A stretch of 64,000 nucleotides of DNA. Source: Enterobacter sp. Bisph1. Lineage in GTDB: Bacteria > Pseudomonadota > Gammaproteobacteria > Enterobacterales > Enterobacteriaceae. The stretch is from contig NZ_JXAG01000028.1 in assembly GCF_000814905.1 (NCBI RefSeq), positions 1 to 64,000 of the forward strand. The letters run 5' to 3'. Positions 21,174 through 34,533 of the stretch are shown piece by piece. The position numbers were made by a program, and so were the translations under genes. The notes beneath the pieces are model-generated. The model was not told the DNA's origin, ran no database searches, and worked only from the letters and a program-made list of their open reading frames with translations. Each line of letters begins with the position of its first letter. Within the stretch, counting starts at the first letter, position 1.

Positions 21174-22514
21174 ATGAGTACAAATAGTTCAACCCCCGTT
21201 GTCACTTCCATGCAGGTTATTCCGGTCGCCGGTCATGATAGCATGTTGATGAACCTGAGCGGTGCTCATGCTCCGTTCTTCACCCGTAATATCGTGGTGA
21301 TTAAAGACAACTCGGGTCACACCGGCGTTGGCGAAATTCCCGGTGGCGAGAAGATCCGTAAAACCCTCGAAGAGGCTATTCCGCTGGTGGTCGGCAAGAC
21401 GCTGGGCGAGTATAAAAACGTCCTTAACGCCGTACGTAACACCTTCGCCGATCGCGATGCCGGCGGCCGCGGCCTGCAAACCTTCGATCTGCGTACCACC
21501 ATTCACGTCGTCACCGGGATTGAAGCGGCGATGCTCGATCTGCTGGGTCAACATTTGGGCGTCAATGTCGCCTCACTGCTGGGGGAAGGTCAGCAGCGCA
21601 GCGAAGTCGAAATGTTGGGCTACCTGTTCTTTATCGGCGACCGCAATAAAACCCCGCTGCCGTATCAGAGCCAGCCCGATGAGAAGTGCGACTGGTATCG
21701 CTTACGTCATGAAGAGGCAATGACCCCGGATCGCGTGGTGCGCCTGGCGGAAGCCGCGTACGAAAAATATGGTTTCAACGATTTCAAACTGAAAGGCGGC
21801 GTGCTGGCCGGGATGGAAGAGGCTGAAGCTATCTCGGCGCTGGCAAAACGCTTCCCGCAGGCGCGCGTAACCCTCGATCCGAACGGAGCCTGGTCGCTGG
21901 ACGAAGCGATTAGCATCGGTAAACACCTGAAAGGCGTGCTGGCCTATGCAGAAGATCCTTGCGGAGCCGAACAGGGCTTCTCCGGTCGCGAAGTGATGGC
22001 CGAATTCCGCCGCGCTACGGGGCTGCCGACCGCCACGAATATGATCGCCACCGACTGGCGTCAGATGGGCCATACCCTGTCGCTGCAATCCGTCGATATC
22101 CCGCTGGCGGATCCGCACTTCTGGACCATGCAGGGCTCCGTGCGCGTGGCGCAGATGTGCCACGAATTTGGTCTGACCTGGGGATCGCACTCCAATAACC
22201 ATTTCGATATTTCGCTGGCGATGTTCACCCATGTCGCTGCCGCAGCACCTGGCAAGATCACCGCTATCGACACACACTGGATCTGGCAGGAGGGCAATCA
22301 ACGTCTGACCAAACAGCCGTTTGAAATCAAAGGCGGCAAGGTACAGGTGCCCAATAAACCGGGTCTCGGCGTTGAGCTGGATATCGATCAAGTGATGAAA
22401 GCCAACGAGCTGTATCAAAAACATGGCCTTGGTGCGCGTGATGACGCCATGGGAATGCAGTATCTGATCCCCAACTGGACCTTTGATAACAAACGTCCAT
22501 GCATGGTGCGCTGA
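21174..22514 (+). CDS. gudD: D-glucarate dehydratase GudD
   Basis: GudD dehydrates D-glucarate (and L-idarate) to 5-keto-4-deoxyglucarate. The 446-residue protein has a capping domain and a TIM barrel with the KxK base (FNDFKLKGG), metal ligands in [12 protein letters not shown] and [15 protein letters not shown], and the catalytic His in [16 protein letters not shown]. It follows gudX by 20 bp with AAGGA before the ATG. The two proteins are collinear throughout, so an old tandem duplication made the pair. Confidence 0.97.
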   Translation: MSTNSSTPVVTSMQVIPVAGHDSMLMNLSGAHAPFFTRNIVVIKDNSGHTGVGEIPGGEKIRKTLEEAIPLVVGKTLGEYKNVLNAVRNTFADRDAGGRGLQTFDLRTTIHVVTGIEAAMLDLLGQHLGVNVASLLGEGQQRSEVEMLGYLFFIGDRNKTPLPYQSQPDEKCDWYRLRHEEAMTPDRVVRLAEAAYEKYGFNDFKLKGGVLAGMEEAEAISALAKRFPQARVTLDPNGAWSLDEAISIGKHLKGVLAYAEDPCGAEQGFSGREVMAEFRRATGLPTATNMIATDWRQMGHTLSLQSVDIPLADPHFWTMQGSVRVAQMCHEFGLTWGSHSNNHFDISLAMFTHVAAAAPGKITAIDTHWIWQEGNQRLTKQPFEIKGGKVQVPNKPGLGVELDIDQVMKANELYQKHGLGARDDAMGMQYLIPNWTFDNKRPCMVR

Positions 22515-22601
22515 TGAAATTGCCGCACCTTGCGGGGGGCGGCATTTCCTCATCTTTCCTGGGTGTATGCTTATAGCGGTGAATATGCGTAAGGATGGCT
22601 T

Positions 22602-23741
22602 ATGAAAATTGTGATCGCACCTGACTCTTATAAAGAAAGTTTAAGTGCCCAGGATGTGGCGACCGCGATCGAGCGCGGTTTTCGCGAAATTTTCCCCACG
22701 GCGGTTTATATCAAAATACCGGTGGCGGACGGTGGCGAAGGGACGGTAGAAGCCATGGTCGCGGCCACCCACGGGCGGATAGTGAACGTTGCGGTGAAAG
22801 GCCCACTCGGCGAACACGCCAACGGCTTTTACGGCATTTCCGGCGATGAACAGTCGGCATTTATTGAAATGGCCGCCGCCAGCGGGCTGGAAAAGGTGCC
22901 CGCGGCCAAACGTAATCCGCTGATTACCACCTCCTGGGGCACCGGCGAGTTAATCCGCCATGCGCTGGATGCCGGGGTGAAACATATCATTATTGGCATT
23001 GGTGGCAGTGCGACCAATGACGGCGGTGCGGGCATGGTACAGGCCCTTGGTGCAAAGCTGCTTGATGAGCACGGCGAGGAGATTGCCGCTGGCGGCGCGG
23101 CGCTGGCATCGCTGGCGCGCATTGATATCGCCGGGCTGGATAAACGCCTTGCCGACTGCCGGATTGAAGTGGCCTGCGATGTGACCAATCCGCTGACGGG
23201 CAAAGAGGGTGCCTCGGCGGTATTTGGTCCGCAAAAAGGGGCGACGCCGGAAATGATCGCCCAACTGGATAGCGCCCTTGAACATTACGCGCGCATTATT
23301 GCCCGCGATCTCGACCTCGATGTGCTGCATCTGGCGGGCGGCGGCGCGGCGGGCGGCATGGGCGCTGCACTATACGCGTTTTGCGGGGCCGAACTGCGCC
23401 AGGGAATTGAAATTGTTACCGATGCGCTGGCGCTTGATGAGCAGGTTATTGGCGCGGATCTGGTGATCACCGGCGAAGGGCGTATTGATAGCCAGACGGT
23501 GCACGGCAAAGTGCCGGTAGGCGTAGCGAAAGTGGCGAAACGGCACAATATTCCGGTGATCGGCATTGCCGGCAGCCTGACCGCCGATGTTGGCGTGGTG
23601 CACAGCCACGGTATCGATGCGGTATTCAGTGTGATTTACACCGTCTGCACGCTGGAAGATGCGCTGGAGAATGCTGCCGAAAACGTCCGCATGACCGCGC
23701 GTAATATCGCGGCGGTACTCAAAGCAGGCCAAACGCTGTAA
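22602..23741 (+). CDS. garK: glycerate 2-kinase
   Basis: The enzyme phosphorylates D-glycerate at C2, giving 2-phosphoglycerate, the substrate of enolase. The 379-residue protein belongs to the GarK/GlxK family (GckA type 1), with the start IVIAPDSYKESLSAQDVA, the glycine-rich GIGGSATNDGGAGMVQALG and ADGGEGTVEA. GarK and GlxK are hard to separate by eye; the gud context favours GarK. It lies 87 bp after gudD. In E. coli garK is in the separate garPLRK operon; garL and garR are not in this window. Confidence 0.9.
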   Translation: MKIVIAPDSYKESLSAQDVATAIERGFREIFPTAVYIKIPVADGGEGTVEAMVAATHGRIVNVAVKGPLGEHANGFYGISGDEQSAFIEMAAASGLEKVPAAKRNPLITTSWGTGELIRHALDAGVKHIIIGIGGSATNDGGAGMVQALGAKLLDEHGEEIAAGGAALASLARIDIAGLDKRLADCRIEVACDVTNPLTGKEGASAVFGPQKGATPEMIAQLDSALEHYARIIARDLDLDVLHLAGGGAAGGMGAALYAFCGAELRQGIEIVTDALALDEQVIGADLVITGEGRIDSQTVHGKVPVGVAKVAKRHNIPVIGIAGSLTADVGVVHSHGIDAVFSVIYTVCTLEDALENAAENVRMTARNIAAVLKAGQTL

Positions 23742-23750
23742 CGGCCTCTT

Positions 23751-23823
23751 GCCCGGTGACGCAGGCTTACCGGGCTTCGGTCCGCGTCTTTCTCCTTGTG
23801 CGACCGGATGCGAAAACGCATCC
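23751..23823. repeat. REP-like palindromes between garK and barA
   Basis: Two palindromes lie in the 95-bp gap between convergent genes: GCCCGGT / ACCGGGC at 23751-23775, of the REP type common in enterobacteria, and GGATGCG-AAAA-CGCATCC at 23806-23823. Both can act as bidirectional 3'-end structures. Confidence 0.6.
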
Positions 23824-23836
23824 AGCACCTGCCTGA

Positions 23837-26602
23837 TTAGCCCAATAGTTTGTGCGCTTCACGCGTCACGTTGTCCATCTCATCAAGCAGTTCCAGCAGT
23901 TCTGGCTCCAGATCTTCTGCCGATACACCGCTGCGCAACTGCTGTTCAATCAGCTGGCAGAGGTTTTTCAGCCGCGGTACGCCGCTATAGCCGCAACTGC
24001 CGTGCAGCTTATGGATAGCCTCCGAAAGACCGTGCGGCGCTTCGCCAACCAGCTGCTCTTCAACCATATTGCGGATCTCCGGCAGGAATTCCACCAGCAT
24101 ATGCAGCATATCGCGCGCCAGATCCGTTTTTCCGGCCGCCTGACGTAGCGCCAGCTGCCAGTCGAGGGTGGTGTCATTATCCACCACCCACTCTGCAGGC
24201 GGCGTCGGTTGTGCAGGCGTCAGCCATTTGCCGAGATTAGGACCGGGCTTGTAGCGCAGCAGCAGATTACGCAGCTTCTCCTCTTCAATCGGTTTCGCCA
24301 GATAATCATTCATCCCGGCGCTAAGCAGTTTCTCTTTCTGCCCGGCCATCGCATGGGCGGTAACGGCAATCACCGGTGTTTGCTGCTGGTGTGGCAACTG
24401 GCGGATCAGCTCACAGGCACGAATACCGTCCATATCCGGCATCTGGATATCCATTAAAATCAGATCGAACTGCTGCTGTTTGGCGCGCGCGATGGCCTGC
24501 ATCCCGCTTTCGCACAATTCGACATGCTGGACCTGGTCCTCCAGCAGCGCGCCGATAAGTTTCAGGTTGGCCGGGTTATCATCTACCGCCATCACCGCGA
24601 TCGGCAGTTTGCTGTCGTTCACCATCTGAATCTGCGTCAGCTGTGTCGCACGGCAATATTCCGTCAATGCCGGCAGCAGGCGCGTGGTGGTCAGCGGTTT
24701 GAGCAGGCAGGCCGCTGCGCCGTCCTGTTTCAGCTCCTCGGCATTCACCTGGGCATGACAGGGCAAGGCTAACAGCAAATAGTCGGTCATCGACGCGGCG
24801 CGCGCCAGGCGATCGTGCTGCATATTCAGCGGCTCACGCATCGTCACCGGAATAGCCAGCAGCAGAATGTCATAATGCGCCTGCGGCAGCCCCGATAACG
24901 ACGGGCTGTAGATCACCTCAAGCGGCGTCTCTTTTAGCAGCTCCAGCGTACTTTGCGCCGCCGTGGCGTTGGGTTCGATATAAGCCAGGCGTTTGCCCGC
25001 CAGGCAGCCGGTGGCTGGCCCTTCGCTGATGGCATTAGGATTGAGATCGAGATTGATATGGAACCAGAACGTGGAGCCGTGATTCGGCTGGCTATGGAAG
25101 AAGATATCGCCGCCCATCTCATTGACCAGCCGTTGCGTGATAACCAGCCCCAGCCCGGTGCCGCCGTGGCGACGCGAGATACTGGCATCGGCCTGACGAA
25201 AAGCCTGGAATAGCCGCGACTGATCGCGCTCGGGAATACCGATGCCCGTGTCGTGGATCTGCATCTCCACTTGTACTTTGTTATTACTGATGGCGCGCTT
25301 ATCGACGACAATGTCGATATTGCCATGCTCGGTAAATTTGATGGCGTTGCCGACCAGATTGGTGATCACCTGCTGCAGACGCAGCGGATCGCCAATGACG
25401 TTATCCGGCACATCGTTTTTGATATTGAGCGTCAGCTCCAGCCCCTTATCATGGGCCGCATGCGCCAGCAGGATAACCACTTCATCAAGGGTATTACGCA
25501 GCGGGAAGGGGATGCTCTCGAGGATCAGTTTGCCTGCTTCCAGCTTGGAAAAATCGAGCACGTCATTAATGATAGTCAGCAGGTTGTTGGCGGAACGCTC
25601 AATGGTCAACAGATGATCGCGCTGCGTAGGGTTAAGCTCAGATTTCAGCGTCAGCCGGGTAAAGCCGATGACCCCGTTCAGCGGCGTGCGCAGTTCGTGG
25701 GACATATTGGCGAGGAACTCTGATTTGATGCGCGCCGCTTCCTGGGCGCGTTTTTTCGCCAGATCCAGTTCGACGTTCTGGATCTCCATCTGCTCCAGGG
25801 TTTCACGCAGATCGGAGGTCGACTGGTCGATATTGTGCTGCATCTCTTCATGGTAAGCCGCCAGCGACATCGCCATCGAATTGATGCCGTTTTTAAGCAT
25901 ATCCAGCTCGCCAAGCATAAAGCCTTCGACGCGGCTGTCGAGCTGCCCGCGGCGAATGCGATCGACGGTATTCACCATATTGCGAATCGGGCTGGTCACG
26001 TCGCGCATCAGCCGCCAGCCAAAAATCAACGCGATCCCAATACAGAACAAAATCATCAGGCTGGAGATAAAAATCTCTTTGTACTGCTGCAAACGCACGG
26101 ATTTAAGATCCAGCTCCAGCGCGACATACCCGAGCATATTGCCGGTGATTTTATCCGCCGGCAGCGCCGGGTTGGCAAGGGTATTGCTTTCGGCGAGGAT
26201 CGGCGTGCGCAGCACCATGACATCGCCACGGCGGGTCACGCTGAGCTTGCGCGGGAAGGGTTGTCCCTCCGCCAGCCGCAATTTGTCAGCTTCAAGCTGA
26301 AAATTAGAGGAAACAAACACGTTATTCTGCCCATCATAAACAGAAATTGCCCGCACAATATCGGAATGGCGTCGGTGAAGCACGCTCACCAGCTGACCCA
26401 TTGCGTCCTTATCCTGCAACGTCATGCTGTATTCGCTCGACACCGCCAGCGGCTCAATAATGCTGGTACCGGCATCTTCCAGTTGACGCTGTAAATCGTT
26501 ATAGCGGTGAACGACAAAGAAGATGCTGAGCAACACACCGATAAGCACGGTGGGGGCCAGGATCAGAATCATCATGCGTGCGCGCAAGCTGTAGTTGGTC
26601 AT
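23837..26602 (-). CDS. barA: hybrid sensor histidine kinase BarA
   Basis: BarA phosphorylates UvrY and so drives csrB/csrC transcription; short-chain carboxylates are its known stimuli in E. coli. The 921-residue inner-membrane protein shows TM1 at about 9-31, a periplasmic region, TM2 at about 176-197, HAMP to about 250, a coiled coil, the kinase domain with H302 in [12 protein letters not shown] and the ATPase boxes ([25 protein letters not shown]), a degenerate receiver near 540-650, a true receiver with D718 in [12 protein letters not shown], and an HPt domain with H864 in IHKLHGSCG. All phosphorelay residues are present. It is three residues longer than E. coli BarA and is divergent from rlmD. 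Confidence 0.97.
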   Translation of the reverse strand: MTNYSLRARMMILILAPTVLIGVLLSIFFVVHRYNDLQRQLEDAGTSIIEPLAVSSEYSMTLQDKDAMGQLVSVLHRRHSDIVRAISVYDGQNNVFVSSNFQLEADKLRLAEGQPFPRKLSVTRRGDVMVLRTPILAESNTLANPALPADKITGNMLGYVALELDLKSVRLQQYKEIFISSLMILFCIGIALIFGWRLMRDVTSPIRNMVNTVDRIRRGQLDSRVEGFMLGELDMLKNGINSMAMSLAAYHEEMQHNIDQSTSDLRETLEQMEIQNVELDLAKKRAQEAARIKSEFLANMSHELRTPLNGVIGFTRLTLKSELNPTQRDHLLTIERSANNLLTIINDVLDFSKLEAGKLILESIPFPLRNTLDEVVILLAHAAHDKGLELTLNIKNDVPDNVIGDPLRLQQVITNLVGNAIKFTEHGNIDIVVDKRAISNNKVQVEMQIHDTGIGIPERDQSRLFQAFRQADASISRRHGGTGLGLVITQRLVNEMGGDIFFHSQPNHGSTFWFHINLDLNPNAISEGPATGCLAGKRLAYIEPNATAAQSTLELLKETPLEVIYSPSLSGLPQAHYDILLLAIPVTMREPLNMQHDRLARAASMTDYLLLALPCHAQVNAEELKQDGAAACLLKPLTTTRLLPALTEYCRATQLTQIQMVNDSKLPIAVMAVDDNPANLKLIGALLEDQVQHVELCESGMQAIARAKQQQFDLILMDIQMPDMDGIRACELIRQLPHQQQTPVIAVTAHAMAGQKEKLLSAGMNDYLAKPIEEEKLRNLLLRYKPGPNLGKWLTPAQPTPPAEWVVDNDTTLDWQLALRQAAGKTDLARDMLHMLVEFLPEIRNMVEEQLVGEAPHGLSEAIHKLHGSCGYSGVPRLKNLCQLIEQQLRSGVSAEDLEPELLELLDEMDNVTREAHKLLG

Positions 26603-26659
26603 GGAGTTCCGTTATGGGAGAATTAGGACATTAATCTGTTAATGAGATAAATCCCTGCA

Positions 26660-27961
26660 ATGGCGCAATTCTACTCTGCAAAACGACGTGTGACGACTAG
26701 TCAGAAAGTAACCGTAACGGTAACTGATCTTGATCCCTTTGGGCAGGGGGTTGCGCGCCATAACGGGAAAGCGATGTTTATTCCCGGCCTGTTACCTGGT
26801 GAAACGGCTGAGGTGATGCTTAAAGAGGATAAGCGCCAGTTTGCCCGCGCTGAGGTAAAGCGGCGGCTGAACGATAGCGCGGAGCGCGTGACGCCGCGGT
26901 GTCCGCATTTTGGCGTCTGCGGCGGCTGTCAGCAGCAGCATGCTGATATTGCCCTGCAACAGCGCAGCAAAAGTGCGGCGCTGGGGCGTTTAATGAAGCG
27001 CGATGTTGATGAGGTGATTGCCGCTACGCCGTGGGCTTATCGCCGCCGTGCGCGGCTTAGTCTGAGCTGGCAGCCGAAAAGCGAGCGTCTGGAGATGGGC
27101 TTTCGTAAAGCGGGCGCTAACGAGATTATTAATGTCACGCGCTGCCCTGTTTTGGTGCCCCGTCTTGAAGCATTGATTATGCCGCTTCATGAGGTGTTAA
27201 GCGGATTGCAGGGCGTACACGAGCTTGGCCATGTCGAGCTGGTGGAGGCCGACAACGGCCCGTTAATGGTGTTGCGCCATACCGCCGCACTGAGTGCAGC
27301 GGATCGCAAAAAACTGGAACAGTTTTCGCATTCCCAGCAGCTCGCGCTGTATCTGGCACCCCAAAGCGAGATACTGGAACAGGTTACAGGTGAAACTCCC
27401 TGCTATAGCTCTGACGGGCTACGCTTAACGTTCAGCCCGCGGGATTTTATTCAGGTTAACGATGGCGTGAACCAGCAGATGGTGGCGCAGGCTATCGAGT
27501 GGCTGGATATACAGCCCGCCGATCGGGTGCTGGATCTGTTTTGCGGCATGGGTAATTTCACCTTACCGCTGGCGAAACGCGCAGCAAGCGTCGTTGGCGT
27601 GGAAGGGGTTGCGGAACTGGTAGCGAAAGCGCAGGAGAACGCGCAACAGAATGGCTTGCAGAATGTGACATTCTTTCACGAAAATTTAGAGGACGATGTC
27701 ACCCGCCAGCCCTGGGCGAGCCGCGGGTTTGACAAAATTTTACTCGACCCGGCACGCGCGGGCGCTGCCGGAGTCATGAAACATATTCTAAAATTGTCGC
27801 CGGGAAGCGTGGTGTATGTCTCCTGTAATCCCGCCACCCTTGCCCGCGACAGTGACACGCTGTTGAACGCAGGTTACCAGATTCAGCGGCTGGCGATGCT
27901 GGACATGTTCCCGCACACTGGTCATCTGGAATCGATGGTGTTGTTTGTGAAACACAAATAA
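26660..27961 (+). CDS. rlmD: 23S rRNA (uracil(1939)-C(5))-methyltransferase RlmD
   Basis: RlmD methylates U1939 of 23S rRNA. The 433-residue protein has an N-terminal TRAM domain (about 15-70), a [4Fe-4S] site with C81, C87, C90 and C162, and a SAM methyltransferase domain with [16 protein letters not shown] and the catalytic Cys in [13 protein letters not shown]. The length equals that of E. coli. It is followed by relA 52 bp later. Confidence 0.97.
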   Translation: MAQFYSAKRRVTTSQKVTVTVTDLDPFGQGVARHNGKAMFIPGLLPGETAEVMLKEDKRQFARAEVKRRLNDSAERVTPRCPHFGVCGGCQQQHADIALQQRSKSAALGRLMKRDVDEVIAATPWAYRRRARLSLSWQPKSERLEMGFRKAGANEIINVTRCPVLVPRLEALIMPLHEVLSGLQGVHELGHVELVEADNGPLMVLRHTAALSAADRKKLEQFSHSQQLALYLAPQSEILEQVTGETPCYSSDGLRLTFSPRDFIQVNDGVNQQMVAQAIEWLDIQPADRVLDLFCGMGNFTLPLAKRAASVVGVEGVAELVAKAQENAQQNGLQNVTFFHENLEDDVTRQPWASRGFDKILLDPARAGAAGVMKHILKLSPGSVVYVSCNPATLARDSDTLLNAGYQIQRLAMLDMFPHTGHLESMVLFVKHK

Positions 27962-28013
27962 TTAATTTTGGCTTGTCGAGTTCGCCAGGCCCGGTCCCTG
28001 AAAGGAGAGGACA

Positions 28014-30251
28014 ATGGTTGCGGTACGCAGTGCGCATTTAAACAAAGCGGGTGAATTCGATCCGGTTAAATGGATCGAAAGTCTGGGGATTACCAGTCAG
28101 CCGTCATGTGAACGCTTAACCGAAACCTGGGCCTATTGTCTGCGACAAGTACAGGGGCACCCGAACGCGGAAGTGCTGCTGTGGCGCGGCATCGAAATGG
28201 TGGAGATCCTGTCGATGCTGAGCATGGATATAGACACCCTGCGCGCGGCGCTGCTGTTCCCGCTGGCCGATGCGGAAGTGGTCAGCGAAGAGGTGATGCG
28301 CGAAAGCGTCGGCACGTCGGTTGTCACGCTGATTCACGGCGTGCGCGATATGGCGGCAATCCGCCAGTTAAAAGCCACCCACACCGATTCCGTCTCCTCT
28401 GAACAGGTCGATAACGTTCGCCGCATGCTGCTGGCGATGGTGGATGATTTCCGCTGCGTGGTTATTAAACTGGCGGAGCGCATCGCCCACCTGCGCGAAG
28501 TGAAAGATGCGCCGGAAGATGAGCGCGTGCTGGCGGCGAAAGAGTGCACCAATATCTATGCCCCGCTGGCGAATCGCCTCGGCATCGGTCAGCTTAAATG
28601 GGAGCTGGAAGATTACTGCTTCCGCTATCTGCATCCGGCGGAGTACAAACGCATCGCCAAACTGCTGCACGAGCGCCGTATCGATCGCGAACACTATATC
28701 GACGAGTTTGTCGGCCACTTGCGTTCAGAGATGAAAATCGAAGGCGTGAAGGCCGAAGTCTACGGCCGACCAAAACATATCTACAGTATCTGGCGCAAAA
28801 TGCAGAAAAAGCATCTCGCCTTTGACGAGCTGTTTGATGTGCGTGCCGTGCGCATCGTTGCTGAGCGGCTGCAGGACTGCTACGCCGCGCTGGGGATTGT
28901 ACACACCCATTACCGCCATCTGCCTGATGAGTTTGACGACTATGTCGCTAACCCGAAGCCGAACGGTTATCAGTCGATCCATACGGTGGTGCTCGGCCCC
29001 GGCGGGAAAACCGTGGAAATTCAGATCCGCACCCGGCAGATGCACGAAGACGCTGAGCTTGGCGTTGCCGCGCACTGGAAATACAAAGAGGGTACCGCCA
29101 CAGTGGGCAGCCCGCGTTCCGCCCACGAAGATCGTATTGCCTGGCTGCGTAAGCTGATCGCCTGGCAGGAAGAGATGGCCGATTCGGGCGAAATGCTCGA
29201 CGAAGTACGCAGCCAGGTCTTTGACGATCGGGTCTACGTCTTTACGCCAAAAGGCGATGTAGTGGATCTACCTGCCGGGTCGACACCACTTGATTTTGCC
29301 TACCATATTCACAGCGATGTCGGACATCGCTGCATCGGCGCGAAAATAGGCGGGCGCATTGTGCCCTTCACCTATCAGCTGCAAATGGGCGATCAGATTG
29401 AAATCATCACCCAGAAGCAGCCGAACCCCAGCCGCGATTGGCTAAATCCAAACCTCGGCTATGTCACTACCAGCCGCGGGCGCTCGAAGATTCATGCCTG
29501 GTTCCGCAAACAGGATCGTGACAAAAATATCCTCGCGGGCCGACAGATCCTTGACGACGAGCTGGCGCATTTAGGCATTAGCCTGAAAGAGGCGGAAAAA
29601 TTCCTGCTGCCGCGCTACAACTTTAACGAACTGGACGAGCTGCTGGCGGCGATTGGCGGCGGCGATATCCGTCTCAATCAGATGGTTAACTTCCTGCAGG
29701 CGCAGTTCAACAAACCGAGCGCCGAGGAGCAGGACGCCGCCGCGCTGAAACAGCTGCAGCAGAAAACCTTCGCCCCGCAAAACCGCAGCAAAGACAACGG
29801 TCGCGTGGTGGTTGAGGGGGTCGGCAACCTGATGCACCATATTGCGCGCTGCTGCCAGCCGATCCCGGGTGATGAGATTGTCGGGTTTATCACCCAGGGG
29901 CGCGGGATCTCCATTCACCGCGCCGACTGCGATCAGCTGGAAGAGCTGCGTAATGTCGCGCCGGAGCGCATCGTCGATGCCGTCTGGGGCGAAAGCTACT
30001 CGGCGGGTTATTCGCTGGTGGTGCGCGTCAAAGCCAACGATCGCAGCGGCCTGCTGCGCGATATCACCACTATTCTCGCCAATGAGAAAGTGAATGTGCT
30101 TGGCGTTGCCAGCCGCAGCGACACTAAAGAGCAGCTGGCGACCATCGATATGAATATCGAGATCTACAATCTGCAAGTGCTGGGCCGCGTGCTTGGCAAA
30201 CTCAATCAGGTGCCGGACGTCATCGACGCTCGCCGCCTGCACGGTGGCTAA
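28014..30251 (+). CDS. relA: GTP/GDP pyrophosphokinase RelA ((p)ppGpp synthetase I)
   Basis: RelA makes (p)ppGpp on ribosomes with uncharged tRNA in the A site. The 745-residue protein has an N-terminal pseudo-hydrolase domain whose HD signature is lost, the synthetase domain with YVANPKPNGYQSIHTVV and EIQIRT, a TGS domain (VYVFTPKGDVVDLPAGSTPL), a zinc-finger/RIS region (HHIARCCQPIPGDEIVGF) and a C-terminal ACT/RRM domain. In E. coli mazEF follows; here only 65 bp separate relA from mazG and no mazEF is present. Confidence 0.97.
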   Translation: MVAVRSAHLNKAGEFDPVKWIESLGITSQPSCERLTETWAYCLRQVQGHPNAEVLLWRGIEMVEILSMLSMDIDTLRAALLFPLADAEVVSEEVMRESVGTSVVTLIHGVRDMAAIRQLKATHTDSVSSEQVDNVRRMLLAMVDDFRCVVIKLAERIAHLREVKDAPEDERVLAAKECTNIYAPLANRLGIGQLKWELEDYCFRYLHPAEYKRIAKLLHERRIDREHYIDEFVGHLRSEMKIEGVKAEVYGRPKHIYSIWRKMQKKHLAFDELFDVRAVRIVAERLQDCYAALGIVHTHYRHLPDEFDDYVANPKPNGYQSIHTVVLGPGGKTVEIQIRTRQMHEDAELGVAAHWKYKEGTATVGSPRSAHEDRIAWLRKLIAWQEEMADSGEMLDEVRSQVFDDRVYVFTPKGDVVDLPAGSTPLDFAYHIHSDVGHRCIGAKIGGRIVPFTYQLQMGDQIEIITQKQPNPSRDWLNPNLGYVTTSRGRSKIHAWFRKQDRDKNILAGRQILDDELAHLGISLKEAEKFLLPRYNFNELDELLAAIGGGDIRLNQMVNFLQAQFNKPSAEEQDAAALKQLQQKTFAPQNRSKDNGRVVVEGVGNLMHHIARCCQPIPGDEIVGFITQGRGISIHRADCDQLEELRNVAPERIVDAVWGESYSAGYSLVVRVKANDRSGLLRDITTILANEKVNVLGVASRSDTKEQLATIDMNIEIYNLQVLGRVLGKLNQVPDVIDARRLHGG

Positions 30252-30316
30252 TTTTCTCCTCCATGAGCCTCGCCGGTGACTGGCGAGGCCGCAACACGAA
30301 TTATCAGGGATTTATC

Positions 30317-31108
30317 ATGACTCAAATCGATCGTCTGCTCGGGATAATGCAACGCCTGCGCGATCCGCAGACCGGCTGCCCGTGGGATAAAGAGCAAACC
30401 TACGCCACTATTGCCCCTTATACGCTGGAAGAGACTTACGAAGTGCTGGACGCTATCGCGCGGGAAGATTTTGACGATCTGCGTGGTGAACTGGGCGATC
30501 TGCTGTTTCAGGTGGTGTTCTACGCGCAGATGGCGCAGGAAGAAGGGCGCTTTGATTTCAACGATATTTGCGCCGCCATCAGCGACAAGCTGGAACGCCG
30601 CCATCCACATATCTTCGGTGACGCGCAGGCGGGAAACAGCACCGAAGTGCTGGCGCGCTGGGAGCAGATCAAAAGCGAAGAGCGCGCCGAAAAGTCTCAG
30701 CACTCGGCGCTGGATGACATTCCCCACAGCCTGCCCGCGCTGATGCGCGCGCATAAAATTCAGAAGCGCTGCGCCACCGTCGGCTTTGACTGGACGACCA
30801 TCGGCCCGGTGCTCGACAAAGTGTACGAAGAGATCGATGAAGTGATGGACGAAGCCAAACAGGCGGTGGTCGATGAAGCGAGAGTGGAAGAAGAGGTCGG
30901 CGATCTGCTTTTTGCTACGGTCAACCTTTCGCGCCATCTTGGCGTCAAAGCGGAAGTGGCCCTGCAAAAAGCGAACCTGAAATTTGAGCGTCGTTTCCGC
31001 GAAGTTGAGCGGCTGGTGGCCGAGCGCGGTCTGGAAATGACCGGCGTAGATTTGGAAACAATGGAAAATATCTGGCAGCAGGTCAAACGCCAGGAACATG
31101 ATCTTTAA
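30317..31108 (+). CDS. mazG: nucleoside triphosphate pyrophosphohydrolase MazG
   Basis: MazG hydrolyses NTPs and dNTPs to the monophosphate and pyrophosphate and lowers aberrant nucleotides and (p)ppGpp-linked effects. With the ATG at 30317 the protein has 263 residues, as in E. coli. Two MazG domains are visible, the N-terminal one with CPWDKEQTYATIAPYTLEE and GELGDLLFQVVF, and the C-terminal one with KVYEEIDEVMDEAK and EEVGDLLFATVN. An upstream in-frame ATG at 30263 adds residues unlike the family. Confidence 0.95.
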   Translation: MTQIDRLLGIMQRLRDPQTGCPWDKEQTYATIAPYTLEETYEVLDAIAREDFDDLRGELGDLLFQVVFYAQMAQEEGRFDFNDICAAISDKLERRHPHIFGDAQAGNSTEVLARWEQIKSEERAEKSQHSALDDIPHSLPALMRAHKIQKRCATVGFDWTTIGPVLDKVYEEIDEVMDEAKQAVVDEARVEEEVGDLLFATVNLSRHLGVKAEVALQKANLKFERRFREVERLVAERGLEMTGVDLETMENIWQQVKRQEHDL

Positions 31109-31375
31109 GACATTTGTTCCAGTAAGTGCGATTTGTGTCATTTTCTAAATGACAAGCGCTTGATTTACGTCAAAAACATTTAGCCAAAAGTGGCTATTTT
31201 CACACTCCTTAAGTTTATTGAACCGCTTTAAGAAGCCCTTGTTCACCTCGTTCGGGGCTTCGTTGGCGGTAACCGCGTGAATTCACAGACGTGAGAAGTC
31301 CAACGCGTCCGGGGTAAGCGACGGAAACCAATGCAGATGCGGCCTGAAGAACGCCAGGAGAGGGATAATGAAAGT

Positions 31376-31404
31376 TTGTGGCGCAGGCCATAGTCGGGTA
31401 TACT
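31376..31404 (+). promoter_or_regulatory. candidate pyrG promoter
   Basis: TATACT at 31399-31404 fits a -10 box, with a weak -35 (TTGTGG at 31376-31381) 17 bp upstream. It lies in the 348-bp mazG-pyrG gap (31109-31456). The gap also has a hairpin, AAGCCC / GGGGCTT at about 31233-31260, which can end mazG transcription. No gene is supported in the gap. Confidence 0.5.
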
Positions 31405-31441
31405 GCTTTCCCGTCCTGGTTATTCCATCGTTTCACCCTAA

Positions 31442-34472
<3,031 letters not shown>

Positions 34473-34488
34473 GTCTAAGCCTCGATCA

Positions 34489-34520
34489 AAAATGCCAGTC
34501 AATCGACTGGCATTTTTTTT
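34489..34520. terminator. terminator after eno
   Basis: The stem AATGCCAGTC / GACTGGCATT with an A-run before and eight T behind lies 17 bp after the eno stop. It may also stop the convergent SDR gene at 34534. Confidence 0.93.
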
Positions 34521-34533
34521 GCCCTTTTAGGGC

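Noticed and set aside
30248..31141. 297-codon open frame antisense to mazG
   Set aside because: It fully overlaps the certain mazG gene, has no family resemblance and no start signal.
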